NCBI GenBank assembly: GCA_008638375.1
Contig: CM018051.1
Location: 25,621,344 to 25,685,343 of the forward strand
Direction: 5' to 3'
Source: Nyssa sinensis
Taxonomy: Eukaryota; Streptophyta; Magnoliopsida; Cornales; Nyssaceae
DNA: 64,000 nucleotides
In this document: one piece after another, positions 1 to 11,200 of the stretch
Position numbering within the stretch: the first letter of the stretch is position 1
Layout of the letters: every line of letters begins with the position of its first letter
Made by a program: the position numbers and the translations under genes
Notes under the pieces: model-generated
The model's input: the letters and a program-made list of their open reading frames with translations, nothing else
What the model was told of the DNA's origin: nothing
The model's database searches: none

Positions 1-17
1 CAAAAATGTGGCCAAGA

Positions 18-80
18 GGATTTGATCCCTTGACCAAACTAGGCAAAATTTAGTTTACCAAAAATTTACCAACTAAGCTA
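18..80 (-). other. Antisense tRNA-like segment (A box, B box) in element A LTR
   Basis: On the minus strand, TAGCTTAGTTGG (80-69) fits a Pol III A box and GGATCAAATCC (28-18) fits a B box, about 40 bp apart as in tRNA genes. Past the B box the minus strand enters T-runs; in the right copy, where more is visible, the complementary A-runs lie at 8555-8559 and 8543-8549. The segment lies just upstream of the TATA-like tract and leader and is antisense to the LTR. Comparable segments occur in the LTRs of C, D, E, G, H and J. Transcription is not shown. Confidence 0.5.
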
Positions 81-96
81 AGAGCACCTTTGTGCA

Positions 97-550
97 TATA
101 TATGCAAAGATATATATTTAATTAGTAATCAGATTTGGCCTCTCCCCAAAGTGACCAATGGACATGCATGCAACACCTCAGCATGCATCACCCTAAGCCC
201 TAGCCATCATGCCTATTCCACCATGATTACATCTCCTCCCAACCAAATTGCATGCAAACCCATCATGCACTTGGGGGAGATGAAACATCAAGAAAAGAAA
301 TCTGATTTTTGATATACAATCTCCATGAGACCAGATCTGTATTGAGGGCAGTCTACTGTTTTAGAGAGAGTGTGGGTTAGAGAGAAAGGGAGAGAATCTA
401 GAGAGAGAAAGTGAGACCTTGTGTGTGCATTGGTGATCCATTGAAGAAGCAATAGAAGGGAGCTAAGATCTGGGACTGCACGGAGGGATCAAAGCAACCT
501 GTTGGAGTTTCTGTTTGAACCTAAACCAGTGAGGAGACCACTGTTTGAAG
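97..550 (+). promoter_or_regulatory. Putative LTR promoter and purine-rich leader of element A, ending at a 5' splice site
   Basis: TATATAT tracts at 97-103 and 111-119 are followed within about 250-300 bp by a GAGAGA-rich stretch and then CTGTTTGAAG|GTAAGC, with the junction at 550/551. That junction fits a strong plant 5' splice site. The same order (TATA-like or AT microsatellite, GA-rich leader, AG|GTRAG) is seen in elements B, C, E, H, I and J. No start site can be assigned from sequence alone. Confidence 0.4.
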
Positions 551-1336
551 GTAAGCCATCCAAAAACCTTGAACTTCTCTTTGGAAATTTCAGCTACTGT
601 TTTGATGTTTTTAGGATTTTTAACGCATGTATCATGTTTAAACCATAAAATCTGGATTGAATGCTCACATTTGAACCATCAGAACTGCCCCAAACCATGG
701 AAACAGTGAAATCCGCCATTAGAGGACCTTGACTGAATGGGTCTAGATCAACCTGCTCCGAACTTGTTTTAGTTACTTGGGACGTAAAATAGACCTTCCT
801 AGGATCACAAAGACCCTAGACCGCGACCTCAATACCTAGGTTTAAGCCCTCAAAATCGGCATTATCCTTTTCGGCCCAAAAATCAACTCGCAACGTTTGA
901 CCACTAAATCGAGATTGAACGATGGGGAATGGAAGCCCATGTTAAGAGGGTCACGGAGGACCAAACCCCGTGCAAAATGGTCAAGAAACCAGGCCGTATG
1001 GACCGACTGTAACTCCCACGATAATCGGCTAGAACAGTCCCCCGTCGTTGAGTTTGATGCTTGAAACCGATGCCAAACGAATGGTCTTACACCCAGGAGT
1101 CTTTTAGAACAAAAACCAGTGAAAATGGATGCTTAAAACTCTACGAAATCGAAGAAGAAAATTCTGAAATTCTAGGGCAACAGTAGCCCTAGACTGTTGG
1201 GGACGATGAACAGTGCGGGTCGGGCCATGGACCGGGTCTTCGGGTCGGGCCCCGACCCGACCGAAAAACGGATAACCCGTTAGAACCAAACTGTGTCGTT
1301 TTGTCACTGTTAAATTTAAATTTTAAACTGTAGGGC

Positions 1337-1402
1337 TGACGTCAGCCTGACGTCAGCACATTACCCTGAACCGGTCAAGACCGGATTGAACCGGTCCGGT
1401 TC
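1337..1402 (+). promoter_or_regulatory. Paired TGACGTCA sites and GAACCGG/CCGGTTC palindrome
   Basis: Two perfect TGACGTCA palindromes (1337-1344, 1348-1355), the classic bZIP/CRE-type core, are followed by GAACCGGTCCGGTTC (1388-1402), a palindrome around a central T. The pairing recurs with changes in B (GTGAACCGGACCGGTTCAC at 13737-13755), H and I. It lies beyond the presumed first 5' splice site, so it may be an intronic or downstream enhancer rather than a core promoter. Same module in the right LTR at 9890-9908 and 9941-9955. Confidence 0.4.
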
Positions 1403-1582
1403 ACTTGCTTAAGGGCTGAACCCTTTGGTTCAGTTCAAACTTTTGGAAAATTGCAAACCAACCCCCAACAGTTCCGAAATATTACACTGTGGCCCAGATT
1501 CTGATATTTTATTTCATTTATACCCCTGATAATTTAATAAATAATAAATTAATTTATTTAATTAATTTATTAATTAAATAAA

Positions 1583-2100
1583 AATGACCAAATTACCCCT
1601 AGGTCATAAATAGGTCAAATAAAGTCCAAATAAGTCAAATGAATAGTGTATTTTCACTATTTCAACCATTCCGGACTCAATGGTGGAGTCCGATTTGAGA
1701 AATTAAGTCCCGAAAAATACAAACACGTAGGAGTAAATGACCATACTACCCCTGATGATACTCGAACCCAAATACAACTAAAAGATAGTCTATTTTGACT
1801 ATGTCAGACATTCCGGACTCAACGGTGAGGTCCGTATTAGCAAATAAAGTACCGAAAAATACAACACACGAAATTACCAAATTGCCCCTGACACTGTTTA
1901 GAACCCAAACAAAGTCCGATTGAGACGAAACTGGAAACAATAGAAACCCCGACACGTAGGGGACTATACACATGATTGGATGACGAATCGGAGTCGAAAC
2001 TTCACAACTGTGAAATGACCGAAATACCCCTAACCCTGTATCAAGCTAGATAACATCCGAATGAACTAAGAACTAACCCAATGAAAGCTTAAATAATTTC
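1583..2100 (+). repeat. Diverged tandem array of ~130-bp units with a hairpin core (element A LTR)
   Basis: Three to four imperfect units. Each begins near ATGACCAAAATRCCCCT and runs through AAGTCCAAAT, ACTATTT and a GGACTC..GAGTCC core to CCCGAAAAATA and ACACGTA. Clear cores are 1673-1691 (GGACTC/GAGTCC, 7-nt loop) and 1815-1833 (GGAC/GTCC). The same unit recurs on the sense strand of every LTR family in the window. The right LTR copy spans about 10136-10650. Confidence 0.7.
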
Positions 2101-2175
2101 ATGACCGGACTGCCTAGAAGTAGTACACATCCTGACTTCTTGGATCATGCTATAGGGTAAAAACTCAAACCGGTC

Positions 2176-3136
2176 ATGGAAGGGAAAAACAAGAAATTTA
2201 CCATTATGTCTAAAGCCGAAAGACTAGCTGACAAGAAGCAACAGGAGTTCATGCAACAACTCTTATGGCAACAAAAGATTATCGAACGGAACATAAGGAT
2301 AGCCAAAACGACTGAGGTAGTCTCCGTTCGACCGTTTATATACAAGATGCGTACTAAGGAAATGGTCGCGGAGGCCAAACTAAAGAAACAGGAAGACACG
2401 GAAACCCTGAAAGAGTGGGTGCAAAGGTGAATTTCAATTATCATAAAAACACCTAGACAGCGAGATAGTCTAACTCAGGTTGAATTTTGAATTAAAATAA
2501 ACCAAGTTAAGATTCATGTGAGATTTACGAAATGTTCATAAATTTTCTAGGATAAAGAAGGATAAGAAGAAGAGAAAGGCTTCTCAGTTAAATCCCGTTA
2601 CTGCACAAGGTGAGTAACCTAGACTCCTGAATTGGTGTATAAGTACACCGTCTAGTTATTGTATTTTTATTACTGTACTGTACTGTTCCTACTGATATAC
2701 TGTCTTCCATGCTTTTACTCAATGCATGACTATATTTTACCCTGTCCGATTTCACTGTTCCGTATTGAAATGAAATTATCCTTGTTTTTACTAAAAGAAC
2801 TACTGACTCATGGTACCAAATTCAGTCTTGAACTCTGTATGAGCATATTGCACTATTTAAAGTGTGCATACTGTACTGTTAACCTGTTATACTGTTCTGC
2901 TCTGCTCATTATTGAACTGTTCTGTTGCTATGATGTTTTGACTGTATTCTTGTTTTAAATATTGTTCAAATATACGGATTTAACTATATCCTCTAAAATG
3001 TCTGATCCGACCACCTGTTTTATAAACAACAATGGTTTGAAACCCATGACAGGGGACCCGTGTTACTCACTGGGCTTTTTAAAGCTCACCCCTTCCCTAA
3101 CATTTTTCAGGTGATGGACCTAGCGACCGAGATTAG
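2176..3136 (+). CDS. LTR-embedded lysine-rich ORF, predicted spliced, copy in left LTR of A
   Basis: I do not recognise this family. An ATG at 2176 opens an 84-codon frame to TGA at 2428-2430. A splice donor (CAAAG|GTGA) falls at 2426/2427. An acceptor TTTTCTAG ends at 2550, the next exon is 2551-2609 and ends at CACAAG|GTGAGT, and an acceptor TTTTTCAG ends at 3110. Joining at these sites keeps the frame open to TAG at 3134-3136, about 111 residues. An upstream acceptor (CTATAG, ends 2155) would join it to the leader donor at 550. Visible traits: a helical, charged core with KKQQEFMQQLLW and SVRPFI, a TLKEW motif before the first splice, and a basic stretch KKDKKKRK that could act as a nuclear signal. 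It has no signal peptide, membrane segment or retroviral motif. Homologous frames in the otherwise diverged LTRs of G and I argue that it is real. Function unknown. Confidence 0.6.
3072..3110 (+). promoter_or_regulatory. Conserved hairpin (GGGCTT/AAGCTC) and 3' splice acceptor in LTR
   Basis: GGGCTT (3072-3077), a TTTA loop and AAGCTC (3082-3087) form a 6-bp stem with one G-T pair. They are followed by a pyrimidine-rich stretch ending TTTTTCAG at 3110. The block TTACTCACTGGGCTT..AAGCTCACCCC is kept in C, F, H and J with different loop bases, always just before the acceptor. The right LTR copy is at 11625-11663. Confidence 0.5.
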
Positions 3137-3502
3137 CGGGTTGGAGACCCGAAGCACTATTTTGAAGAATCCATGAATTAGCCATTTTTGTACCTAACTC
3201 CATTTTTGAATATGATGTACTGAAACCTAAGACTAGCATCTTTTGTAGGACAATGATGTAATAGTTAACCATGGATGTATTAATGGCTCTGCCAAGGTGT
3301 TATGCATTCCCTTAGTTCCGCTGCAACTTATATTAATTGAATGCATTGTACTTGGATGTTACTGATGAATGGCCTGTGGTTAGGATTACCGTCGGCATGT
3401 TGATTTCAAAAAAATAAAAAATAAAAAAAACCGATGGGTGCCTAACTGGCCGGTTGCATGCCCCTAATCCGCACAGGGTGGGTAAGGGGGATGTGACAAG
3501 GT

Positions 3503-3514
3503 TGGTATCAGAGC
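3503..3514 (+). other. Primer-binding site, element A (initiator-Met tRNA)
   Basis: TGGTATCAGAGC is the standard complement of the 3' end of plant initiator-Met tRNA. It starts 5 bp after the LTR end (3498) and primes minus-strand cDNA synthesis. Confidence 0.95.
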
Positions 3515-3684
3515 CTTAGGTTTTACATCCCGAACATAGAACAGAACCTTAGGGTCACCGAAGAACTGAACCTTTAGGGAGTATGTGCTCGAGTGGGAGG
3601 AACCTTGAGCTAATAGTGATCTAAGTATCGACCTATGAAGATACATTGAACGAGGGAACTGAAAATTACTTTATTCTGTCTCAG

Positions 3685-6600
3685 ATGCCGCCACGGACAA
3701 GGAACTGCAATAGGGAACCGCAAGCCCCGACAGAGAGTGCTGCTATACGCGAAATGCGGGCAACTTTGGCTCAGTTCGCCCGAGCTATAGAGGGGTTGAA
3801 TAGAACCCTGCAGCAGAACCAAACCGGACCAGTCAATAACCCGGCTGAAGCCCCAGCTATGCCACCCCCGCCTGTTCCGGTGCCACCTGTTGGAGTTGGC
3901 ATCCGCAACGAACTACTGGATAGGTTTCACAAGTTGAGACCTCCATCCTTCGAGACAGTCACAGAGCCTGAGCAGGCCGAAAAATGGGTGACGGCAATGG
4001 AGAAAGCTTTTGGGCTTCTAATATGTACCGAGGAGGAGAAGGTGAGGCTAGCCACTTATATGCTTCATGGGGAGGCGTATAATTGGTGGTTAGAAGTGCA
4101 ACGGCAGAACCCAGTTATGACATGGGCGGGTTTTGTGGAAAGGTTTTACAGCATGTTCTTTCCGTCGACAGTCCGTGAGAGGAGAATTCAGGAGTTCACA
4201 AATCTGCAGCAAGGAGAGATGTTAGTGATCCAGTATGCTGCAAAGTTCTCAGCCCTGTCCAGATTCGCCCCCTCTCTAATACAGGGAGAAAGGGACAAGG
4301 CAAGGAAGTTCCAAGGAGGCCTTCGCCTAGGACTTCGAACAAGGGTATCTGCTTTTGAGCTATACACTTATTCGGATGTGTTGAACAAGGCCCTTGTCAT
4401 CGAAAAGGACATGGAGGACTACAATCAACTCAAAGACCAAGGACGGAAGAACAAGGGGAAGAGTTTCCAGAAATTCCAACCCTCAAAGAAGCAGAAAACT
4501 GAAGGTCGAGGCAAAGGGGAGAAAGGTCAGAAGAAAGCAAGGGAGGTGACTAAGTGCCCACATTGTCAACAGTCTCATCCAGGAGAATGCCGCAAGCTGA
4601 CCGGTGCATGTTACCGGTGCGGGGAAAAGGGACACCTGGTCAAAGACTGCCCGCAGCCACCACCCGATATAAGAGCCCCAGCTCCGATTACCACTGCTAC
4701 GACACAGAGGCTTCTTCCAGCAGCCCCCACCAGAGATAAGGGCAAAGCACCTCAAGGACGACCAGGGAGGGTGTTTGCCCTAGTGCCAGGGGAGACATCT
4801 ACTGCCAATACTGTGGTAGCAGGTACACTCCCGATCTGTGAAACTTCTGCACATGTGCTTATTGATTCCGGATCCACACACTCTTTTATATCTCCACTGT
4901 TTACTGATAAACTGCATAGAACACCTGAACCTATGAATGAACTGTTGTCTGTACAAACCCCCTCTGGGATACGAATGATTGGGTCCAAAATCCTGAAGGA
5001 CTGTAGTGTAGAAATTGGGGATCAAGAGCTGTCAGTAGACCTAATACCCTTGGACATCAAGGGATTCGATGTGATCTTAGGCATGGACTGGCTGTCTCGC
5101 AACCACGCCACCATTGACTGTTTTGGGAAGAAGGTGTTATTTCGACGCCCGGGGCAACCCGAATTTGTATTTAGTGGAAAAGGCGTTGTTTCTCCACCCT
5201 ACCTCATCTCTGCCATCCAGGCAGGAAGATTATTAAGGAAAGGTTGTCGTGGATACCTGTGTAGCATTCTGGATACCCAAGCCCAAACTCCCCCGTTGTC
5301 AGAAGTGCCAGTTGCCTGTGAATTTCCTGATGTGTTCCTTGAGGACTTACCGAGTGGGACGGTTGATCGAGAGATTGAATTTTCTATCGACCTTGTTCCC
5401 GGAACTCAACCGGTATCTAAAGCCCCGTACCGAATGGCTCCATCAGAATTAAAAGAGCTGAAGACTCAATTACAAGAGCTATTGGAGAAGGGATTCATCC
5501 GACCCAGTGTGTCACCCTGGGGAGCTCCAGTATTATTTGTGAAGAAGAAGGATGGCTCTCTAAGACTTTGTATCGATTATCGAGAGCTCAATAAAGTGAC
5601 GGTGAAGAACAAGTATCCACTTCCACGCATCGATGAGCTATTTGATCAATTGCAAGGAGCAAGTGTGTTTTCTAAGATTGATTTACGGACTGGATACCAT
5701 CAACTTAAGGTCAAGAATACTGACATATCGAAAACAGCCTTCCGAACCCGATATGGTCATTACGAGTTCTTGGTCATGCCTTTTGGTGTGACCAATGCTC
5801 CTGCTGCATTTATGGATTTAATGAATCGGGTCTTCAAGACATATTTGGATGATTTCATCATTGTTTTCATTGATGACATATTGGTGTACTCACGGAGTGA
5901 AGAGGAGCACGAAAGGCACTTGAGAATAGCGTTACAGACCCTGAGGGAGCACAAGTTATATGCAAAATTCAAAAAGTGTGAATTCTGGCTACCCAGCGTC
6001 TCCTTTTTGGGCCATGTGATTTCGGAGGAAGGTGTTGCTGTAGACCCGCATAAGATAGAGGCTATTCTGAATTGGCCTCAACCAACCACCGTGACCGAGA
6101 TCCGAAGTTTTCTTGGGTTGGCAGGTTATTATCGACGCTTCGTTAAGGATTTTGCTAAGTTGGCGAAGCCGCTCACCCACCTGACTAAGAGCAAGGTGCC
6201 ATTCATTTGGACGGACGAACAGGAACGGAGTTTCCAACTACTCAAGGAGAAGTTGACTACAGCACCAGTTCTGACTATTCCCACCAAGGAGGGAAAGTTC
6301 GTCATTTATTGTGATGCTTCCCACAAAGGTTTGGGATGTGTCTTAATGCAAGACGGTAGAGTCATTGCCTACGCCTCTAGACAGCTTCGACCACATGAAC
6401 AGAATTATCCAACCCATGATTTGGAATTAGCGGCGGTAGTATTTGCTCTAAAAATCTGGCGCCACTATCTATATGGGGAGGTATGTGAGATCTTTACGGA
6501 CCATAAGAGCCTGAAGTACTTCTTTACGCAAAGGGAGCTGAATATGAGGCAACGGCGTTGGCTCGAATTAATCAAAGACTATGATGTGACGATCCAGTAT

Positions 6601-8202
6601 CATCCTGGCAAGGCTAATGTAGTAGCCGATGCTTTGAGCAGAAAGTCTGGCAATCTTGCCTATATGATTACTACTCAAGAGGAGCTGATTCGAGACCTGG
6701 ACGAGATGGGCATTGAGGTGATCCCACCAGGTGGTACGGCATATTTGGCCAATCTAACAGTTGAGTCTACATTGGTAGAACGGATCAAAGCAGGACAAGC
6801 TCAGGATGAGGAGTTAGTCAAAATCTTCAAGGAAGTAGAGACAATTGGAAAGACTGATTTTGAAATCCAAGAGGGAATTCTGCGGTATCAAGGCAGGCTA
6901 TGTGTGCCTAAGATAGACGAGTTGAGGAAGGAAATTTTGGAGGAAGCCCACACTTCAAGGTTCACGGTACACCCCGGAAACACAAAGATGTACCATGACC
7001 TTAGGGAACTGTACTGGTGGCCCGGTTTGAAAAGGGATGTGGCTGATTTTATCGCTCACTGTACAAGTTGCCAACAAGTAAAGGTTGAGCATCAACGCCC
7101 TAGTGGACTTTTGCAACCACTCCCTATTCCGGAATGGAAATGGGACCACATCACCATGGATTTCGTATCTGGCTTTCCCAAGTCTTCAAAAGGCTTTGAC
7201 GCAATCTGGGTCATCGTTGACAGATTGACCAAATCTGCACACTTTCTGCCTGTACAAATGACTTTCAGCATGGAAAGGTTAGCCACGTTGTACATTCAAG
7301 AAATTGTACGCTTACATGGCACACCCTTGTCCATCGTTTCTGACCGAGACCCAAGATTTGTGTCACGTTTCTGGAAAAGCCTGCAGAAGGCACTCGGCAC
7401 CGAGCTTAAGTTTAGTACGGCATATCACCCACAGACGGATGGACAGTCCGAAAGAGTGATACAGATGTTGGAGGATATGCTACGACTGTGTGCACTGGAT
7501 TTCAAAGGAAATTGGGCAGAACATTTGCCATTGGTCGAGTTCGCCTATAACAACAGTCATCAGGCCAGCATTAAAATGGCACCATATGAGGCACTGTACG
7601 GAAGGAGGTGTCGATCTCCACTCTGCTGGGCTGAAGCTAGTGAACAGAAGTTACTTGGGCCGGATCTAGTACAAAAAACCACTGAACAGATTCAGAAAAT
7701 TCGGAGTAGGTTACAAACAGCCCAGAGCCGATACAAGAGTTACGCGGATAACAGAAGAAAGGATTTGGAATTTGAAGTAGGTGACCTTGTGTTCCTTAGA
7801 GTGTCACCATTGAAAGGAGTACTTCGGTTCGGGAAGAAGGGCAAGTTAAGTCCTCGCTATATTGGTCCATTCAAGATCCTGAAAAGAGTTGGACCAGTTG
7901 CGTATAGTTTGGCGCTACCACCCGAGCTAGATAAAGTACACCATGTTTTCCATGTGTCGATGTTGAGGAAGTGTGTACTTGAACCCGGACAAGTTATTGA
8001 ACATGAGCCACTCCAACTGAGGGAGGATTTGTCATATGAGGAACAACCGGTGCAAATTCTGGATCATAAGGAAAAGACCTTGCGCAACAAGGTAATCCCA
8101 CTGGTGAAGGTTTTATGGAAGAACCACACGACTGAGGAAGCCACGTGGGAGCGCGAAGCAGAAATGCGTGAGTTGTACCCAGAGTTGTTCACTGGAGTGT
8201 AG
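3685..8202 (+). CDS. Gag-Pol polyprotein of element A, intact, 1505 aa
   Basis: The first in-frame ATG is 3685; the frame opens earlier only with a TTG at 3646, so I chose 3685, giving the MPPR start common in this group. Domains by residue: gag core about 50-250 ([10 protein letters not shown]); a Cys-rich CPHC stretch at 291 and a CCHC zinc knuckle 309-322 ([14 protein letters not shown]); protease with D394 of DSGSTHSF; reverse transcriptase with D666 and FIDD 728-731; RNase H with D877, E914 and D939; integrase with zinc-binding H1089, H1096, C1126 and C1129 and catalytic D1159, D1220 and E1256 (D-x35-E); GPF motif 1394-1396; and a chromodomain-like end (TEEATWERE). No stop or frameshift, so it looks competent for particle assembly, cDNA synthesis and integration. 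Gag and pol are in one frame; how Gag excess is achieved is not evident. The tail is expected to steer insertion to heterochromatin. Confidence 0.97.
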   Translation: MPPRTRNCNREPQAPTESAAIREMRATLAQFARAIEGLNRTLQQNQTGPVNNPAEAPAMPPPPVPVPPVGVGIRNELLDRFHKLRPPSFETVTEPEQAEKWVTAMEKAFGLLICTEEEKVRLATYMLHGEAYNWWLEVQRQNPVMTWAGFVERFYSMFFPSTVRERRIQEFTNLQQGEMLVIQYAAKFSALSRFAPSLIQGERDKARKFQGGLRLGLRTRVSAFELYTYSDVLNKALVIEKDMEDYNQLKDQGRKNKGKSFQKFQPSKKQKTEGRGKGEKGQKKAREVTKCPHCQQSHPGECRKLTGACYRCGEKGHLVKDCPQPPPDIRAPAPITTATTQRLLPAAPTRDKGKAPQGRPGRVFALVPGETSTANTVVAGTLPICETSAHVLIDSGSTHSFISPLFTDKLHRTPEPMNELLSVQTPSGIRMIGSKILKDCSVEIGDQELSVDLIPLDIKGFDVILGMDWLSRNHATIDCFGKKVLFRRPGQPEFVFSGKGVVSPPYLISAIQAGRLLRKGCRGYLCSILDTQAQTPPLSEVPVACEFPDVFLEDLPSGTVDREIEFSIDLVPGTQPVSKAPYRMAPSELKELKTQLQELLEKGFIRPSVSPWGAPVLFVKKKDGSLRLCIDYRELNKVTVKNKYPLPRIDELFDQLQGASVFSKIDLRTGYHQLKVKNTDISKTAFRTRYGHYEFLVMPFGVTNAPAAFMDLMNRVFKTYLDDFIIVFIDDILVYSRSEEEHERHLRIALQTLREHKLYAKFKKCEFWLPSVSFLGHVISEEGVAVDPHKIEAILNWPQPTTVTEIRSFLGLAGYYRRFVKDFAKLAKPLTHLTKSKVPFIWTDEQERSFQLLKEKLTTAPVLTIPTKEGKFVIYCDASHKGLGCVLMQDGRVIAYASRQLRPHEQNYPTHDLELAAVVFALKIWRHYLYGEVCEIFTDHKSLKYFFTQRELNMRQRRWLELIKDYDVTIQYHPGKANVVADALSRKSGNLAYMITTQEELIRDLDEMGIEVIPPGGTAYLANLTVESTLVERIKAGQAQDEELVKIFKEVETIGKTDFEIQEGILRYQGRLCVPKIDELRKEILEEAHTSRFTVHPGNTKMYHDLRELYWWPGLKRDVADFIAHCTSCQQVKVEHQRPSGLLQPLPIPEWKWDHITMDFVSGFPKSSKGFDAIWVIVDRLTKSAHFLPVQMTFSMERLATLYIQEIVRLHGTPLSIVSDRDPRFVSRFWKSLQKALGTELKFSTAYHPQTDGQSERVIQMLEDMLRLCALDFKGNWAEHLPLVEFAYNNSHQASIKMAPYEALYGRRCRSPLCWAEASEQKLLGPDLVQKTTEQIQKIRSRLQTAQSRYKSYADNRRKDLEFEVGDLVFLRVSPLKGVLRFGKKGKLSPRYIGPFKILKRVGPVAYSLALPPELDKVHHVFHVSMLRKCVLEPGQVIEHEPLQLREDLSYEEQPVQILDHKEKTLRNKVIPLVKVLWKNHTTEEATWEREAEMRELYPELFTGV

Positions 8203-8230
8203 TTAGGCTGAGTTTTGGGGACAAAACTCT

Positions 8231-8247
8231 TTTGAAGGAGGGGAGGA
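8231..8247 (+). other. Polypurine tract, element A
   Basis: A purine run ending GGAGGGGAGGA abuts the right LTR start TGTAACACC at 8248. It primes plus-strand cDNA. It lies 28 bp after the gag-pol stop. Confidence 0.9.
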
Positions 8248-11200
8248 TGTAACACCCCAGACTTAATTATTAAATTATGTAATGAAAAACTCTTTTTGAA
8301 ATCTGATCTGGCATTTAACTGTTTAAATTGAACTGTTTAATACTGATCAAACCCATGTTAGCAAATGTTAAAAATTCTGAGAAACTGATTACTGTCACTG
8401 AACCCTTAGACACTGAAGCTAACCTAACTAGGAGATGACTGAAAGAAACCGCGTCGAAAATTAAGCTACAGATTGAAAGTTAGGAAGAAAACAGTGAAAC
8501 TGCATTAATGCGCAGCCAAACAGGGCCTAAGCCCGAAATATGGAAAAAAAGACCAAAAATGTGGCCAAGAGGATTTGATCCCTTGACCAAACTAGGCAAA
8601 ATTTAGTTTACCAAAAATTTACCAACTAAGCTAAGAGCACCTTTGTGCATATATATGCAAAGATATATATTTAATTAGTAATCAGATTTGGCCTCTCCCC
8701 AAAGTGACCAATGGACATGCATGCAACACCTCAGCATGCATCACCCTAAGCCCTAGCCATCATGCCTATTCCACCATGATTACATCTCCTCCCAACCAAA
8801 TTGCATGCAAACCCATCATGCACTTGGGGGAGATGAAACATCAAGAAAAGAAATCTGATTTTTGATATACAATCTCCATGAGACCAGATCTGTATTGAGG
8901 GCAGTCTACTGTTTTAGAGAGAGTGTGGGTTAGAGAGAAAGGGAGAGAATCTAGAGAGAGAAAGTGAGACCTTGTGTGTGCATTGGTGATCCATTGAAGA
9001 AGCAATAGAAGGGAGCTAAGATCTGGGACTGCACGGAGGGATCAAAGCAACCTGTTGGAGTTTCTGTTTGAACCTAAACCAGTGAGGAGACCACTGTTTG
9101 AAGGTAAGCCATCCAAAAACCTTGAACTTCTCTTTGGAAATTTCAGCTACTGTTTTGATGTTTTTAGGATTTTTAACGCATGTATCATGTTTAAACCATA
9201 AAATCTGGATTGAATGCTCACATTTGAACCATCAGAACTGCCCCAAACCATGGAAACAGTGAAATCCGCCATTAGAGGACCTTGACTGAATGGGTCTAGA
9301 TCAACCTGCTCCGAACTTGTTTTAGTTACTTGGGACGTAAAATAGACCTTCCTAGGATCACAAAGACCCTAGACCGCGACCTCAATACCTAGGTTTAAGC
9401 CCTCAAAATCGGCATTATCCTTTTCGGCCCAAAAATCAACTCGCAACGTTTGACCACTAAATCGAGATTGAACGATGGGGAATGGAAGCCCATGTTAAGA
9501 GGGTCACGGAGGACCAAACCCCGTGCAAAATGGTCAAGAAACCAGGCCGTATGGACCGACTGTAACTCCCACGATAATCGGCTAGAACAGTCCCCCGTCG
9601 TTGAGTTTGATGCTTGAAACCGATGCCAAACGAATGGTCTTACACCCAGGAGTCTTTTAGAACAAAAACCAGTGAAAATGGATGCTTAAAACTCTACGAA
9701 ATCGAAGAAGAAAATTCTGAAATTCTAGGGCAACAGTAGCCCTAGACTGTTGGGGACGATGAACAGTGCGGGTCGGGCCATGGACCGGGTCTTCGGGTCG
9801 GGCCCCGACCCGACCGAAAAACGGATAACCCGTTAGAACCAAACTGTGTCGTTTTGTCACTGTTAAATTTAAATTTTAAACTGTAGGGCTGACGTCAGCC
9901 TGACGTCAGCACATTACCCTGAACCGGTCAAGACCGGATTGAACCGGTCCGGTTCACTTGCTTAAGGGCTGAACCCTTTGGTTCAGTTCAAACTTTTGGA
10001 AAATTGCAAACCAACCCCCAACAGTTCCGAAATATTACACTGTGGCCCAGATTCTGATATTTTATTTCATTTATACCCCTGATAATTTAATAAATAATAA
10101 ATTAATTTATTTAATTAATTTATTAATTAAATAAAAATGACCAAATTACCCCTAGGTCATAAATAGGTCAAATAAAGTCCAAATAAGTCAAATGAATAGT
10201 GTATTTTCACTATTTCAACCATTCCGGACTCAATGGTGGAGTCTGATTTGAGAAATTAAGTCCCGAAAAATACAAACACGTAGGAGTAAATGACCATACT
10301 ACCCCTGATGATACTCGAACCCAAATACAACTAAAAGATAGTCTATTTTGACTATGTCAGACATTCCGGACTCAACGGTGAGGTCCGTATTAGCAAATAA
10401 AGTACCGAAAAATACAACACACGAAATTACCAAATTGCCCCTGACACTGTTTAGAACCCAAACAAAGTCCGATTGAGACGAAACTGGAAACAATAGAAAC
10501 CCCGACACGTAGGGGACTATACACATGATTGGATGACGAATCGGAGTCGAAACTTCACAACTGTGAAATGACCGAAATACCCCTAACCCTGTATCAAGCT
10601 AGATAACATCCGAATGAACTAAGAACTAACCCAATGAAAGCTTAAATAATTTCATGATCGGACTGCCTAGAAGTAGTACACATCCTGACTTCTTGGATCA
10701 TGCTATAGGGTAAAAACTCAAACCGGTCATGGAAGGGAAAAACAAGAAATTTACCATTATGTCTAAAGCCGAAAGACTAGCTGACAAGAAGCAACAGGAG
10801 TTCATGCAACAACTCTTATGGCAACAAAAGATTATCGAACGGAACATAAGGATAGCCAAAACGACTGAGGTAGTCTCCGTTCGACCGTTTATATACAAGA
10901 TGCGTACTAAGGAAATGGTCGCGGAGGCCAAACTAAAGAAACAGGAAGACACGGAAACCCTGAAAGAGTGGGTGCAAAGGTGAATTTCAATTATCATAAA
11001 AACACCTAGACAGCGAGATAGTCTAACTCAGGTTGAATTTTGAATTAAAATAAACCAAGTTAAGATTCATGTGAGATTTACGAAATGTTCATAAATTTTC
11101 TAGGATAAAGAAGGATAAGAAGAAGAGAAAGGCTTCTCAGTTAAATCCCGTTACTGCACAAGGTGAGTAACCTAGACTCCTGAATTGGTGTATAAGTACA

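Larger units (their letters stand above)
1..3498 (+). repeat. Element A left (5') LTR, partial
   Basis: Corresponds to 8554-12043 of the right LTR and ends in ATGTGACA immediately before the PBS. In order it holds an antisense tRNA-like segment (18-80), TATA-like tracts (97-119), a purine-rich GAGAGA leader (about 363-412), a strong 5' splice-site-like junction (550/551), two TGACGTCA sites, a GGTTC/CCGG palindrome, an AT-rich block, the hairpin-repeat array, the LTR-embedded ORF, and a splice-site-flanked 3' part. It differs from the right copy at 1691 (C here, T at 10244) and 2105 (C here, T at 10658), and in the A-rich tract near 3408-3430. Confidence 0.95.

Noticed and set aside
1104..1307. 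Minus-strand ORFs of 60-100 codons repeated in both LTRs of A (also 1746-1973 and 2145-2444)
   Set aside because: They are antisense to LTR sequence, present twice only because the LTR is duplicated, and have no counterpart in other families; 2145-2444 is the shadow of the embedded ORF.
2659..2958. 99-codon plus-strand ORF rich in Leu, Phe, Cys and Tyr in the LTR of A
   Set aside because: It lies in the predicted last intron, is composed of T-rich sequence, and the G and I LTRs do not keep it.
3646..3684. Upstream extension of the gag-pol frame by 13 codons
   Set aside because: The first codon of the extension is TTG (3646-3648); the first ATG is 3685 and gives the expected MPPR start, so the shorter form was kept.
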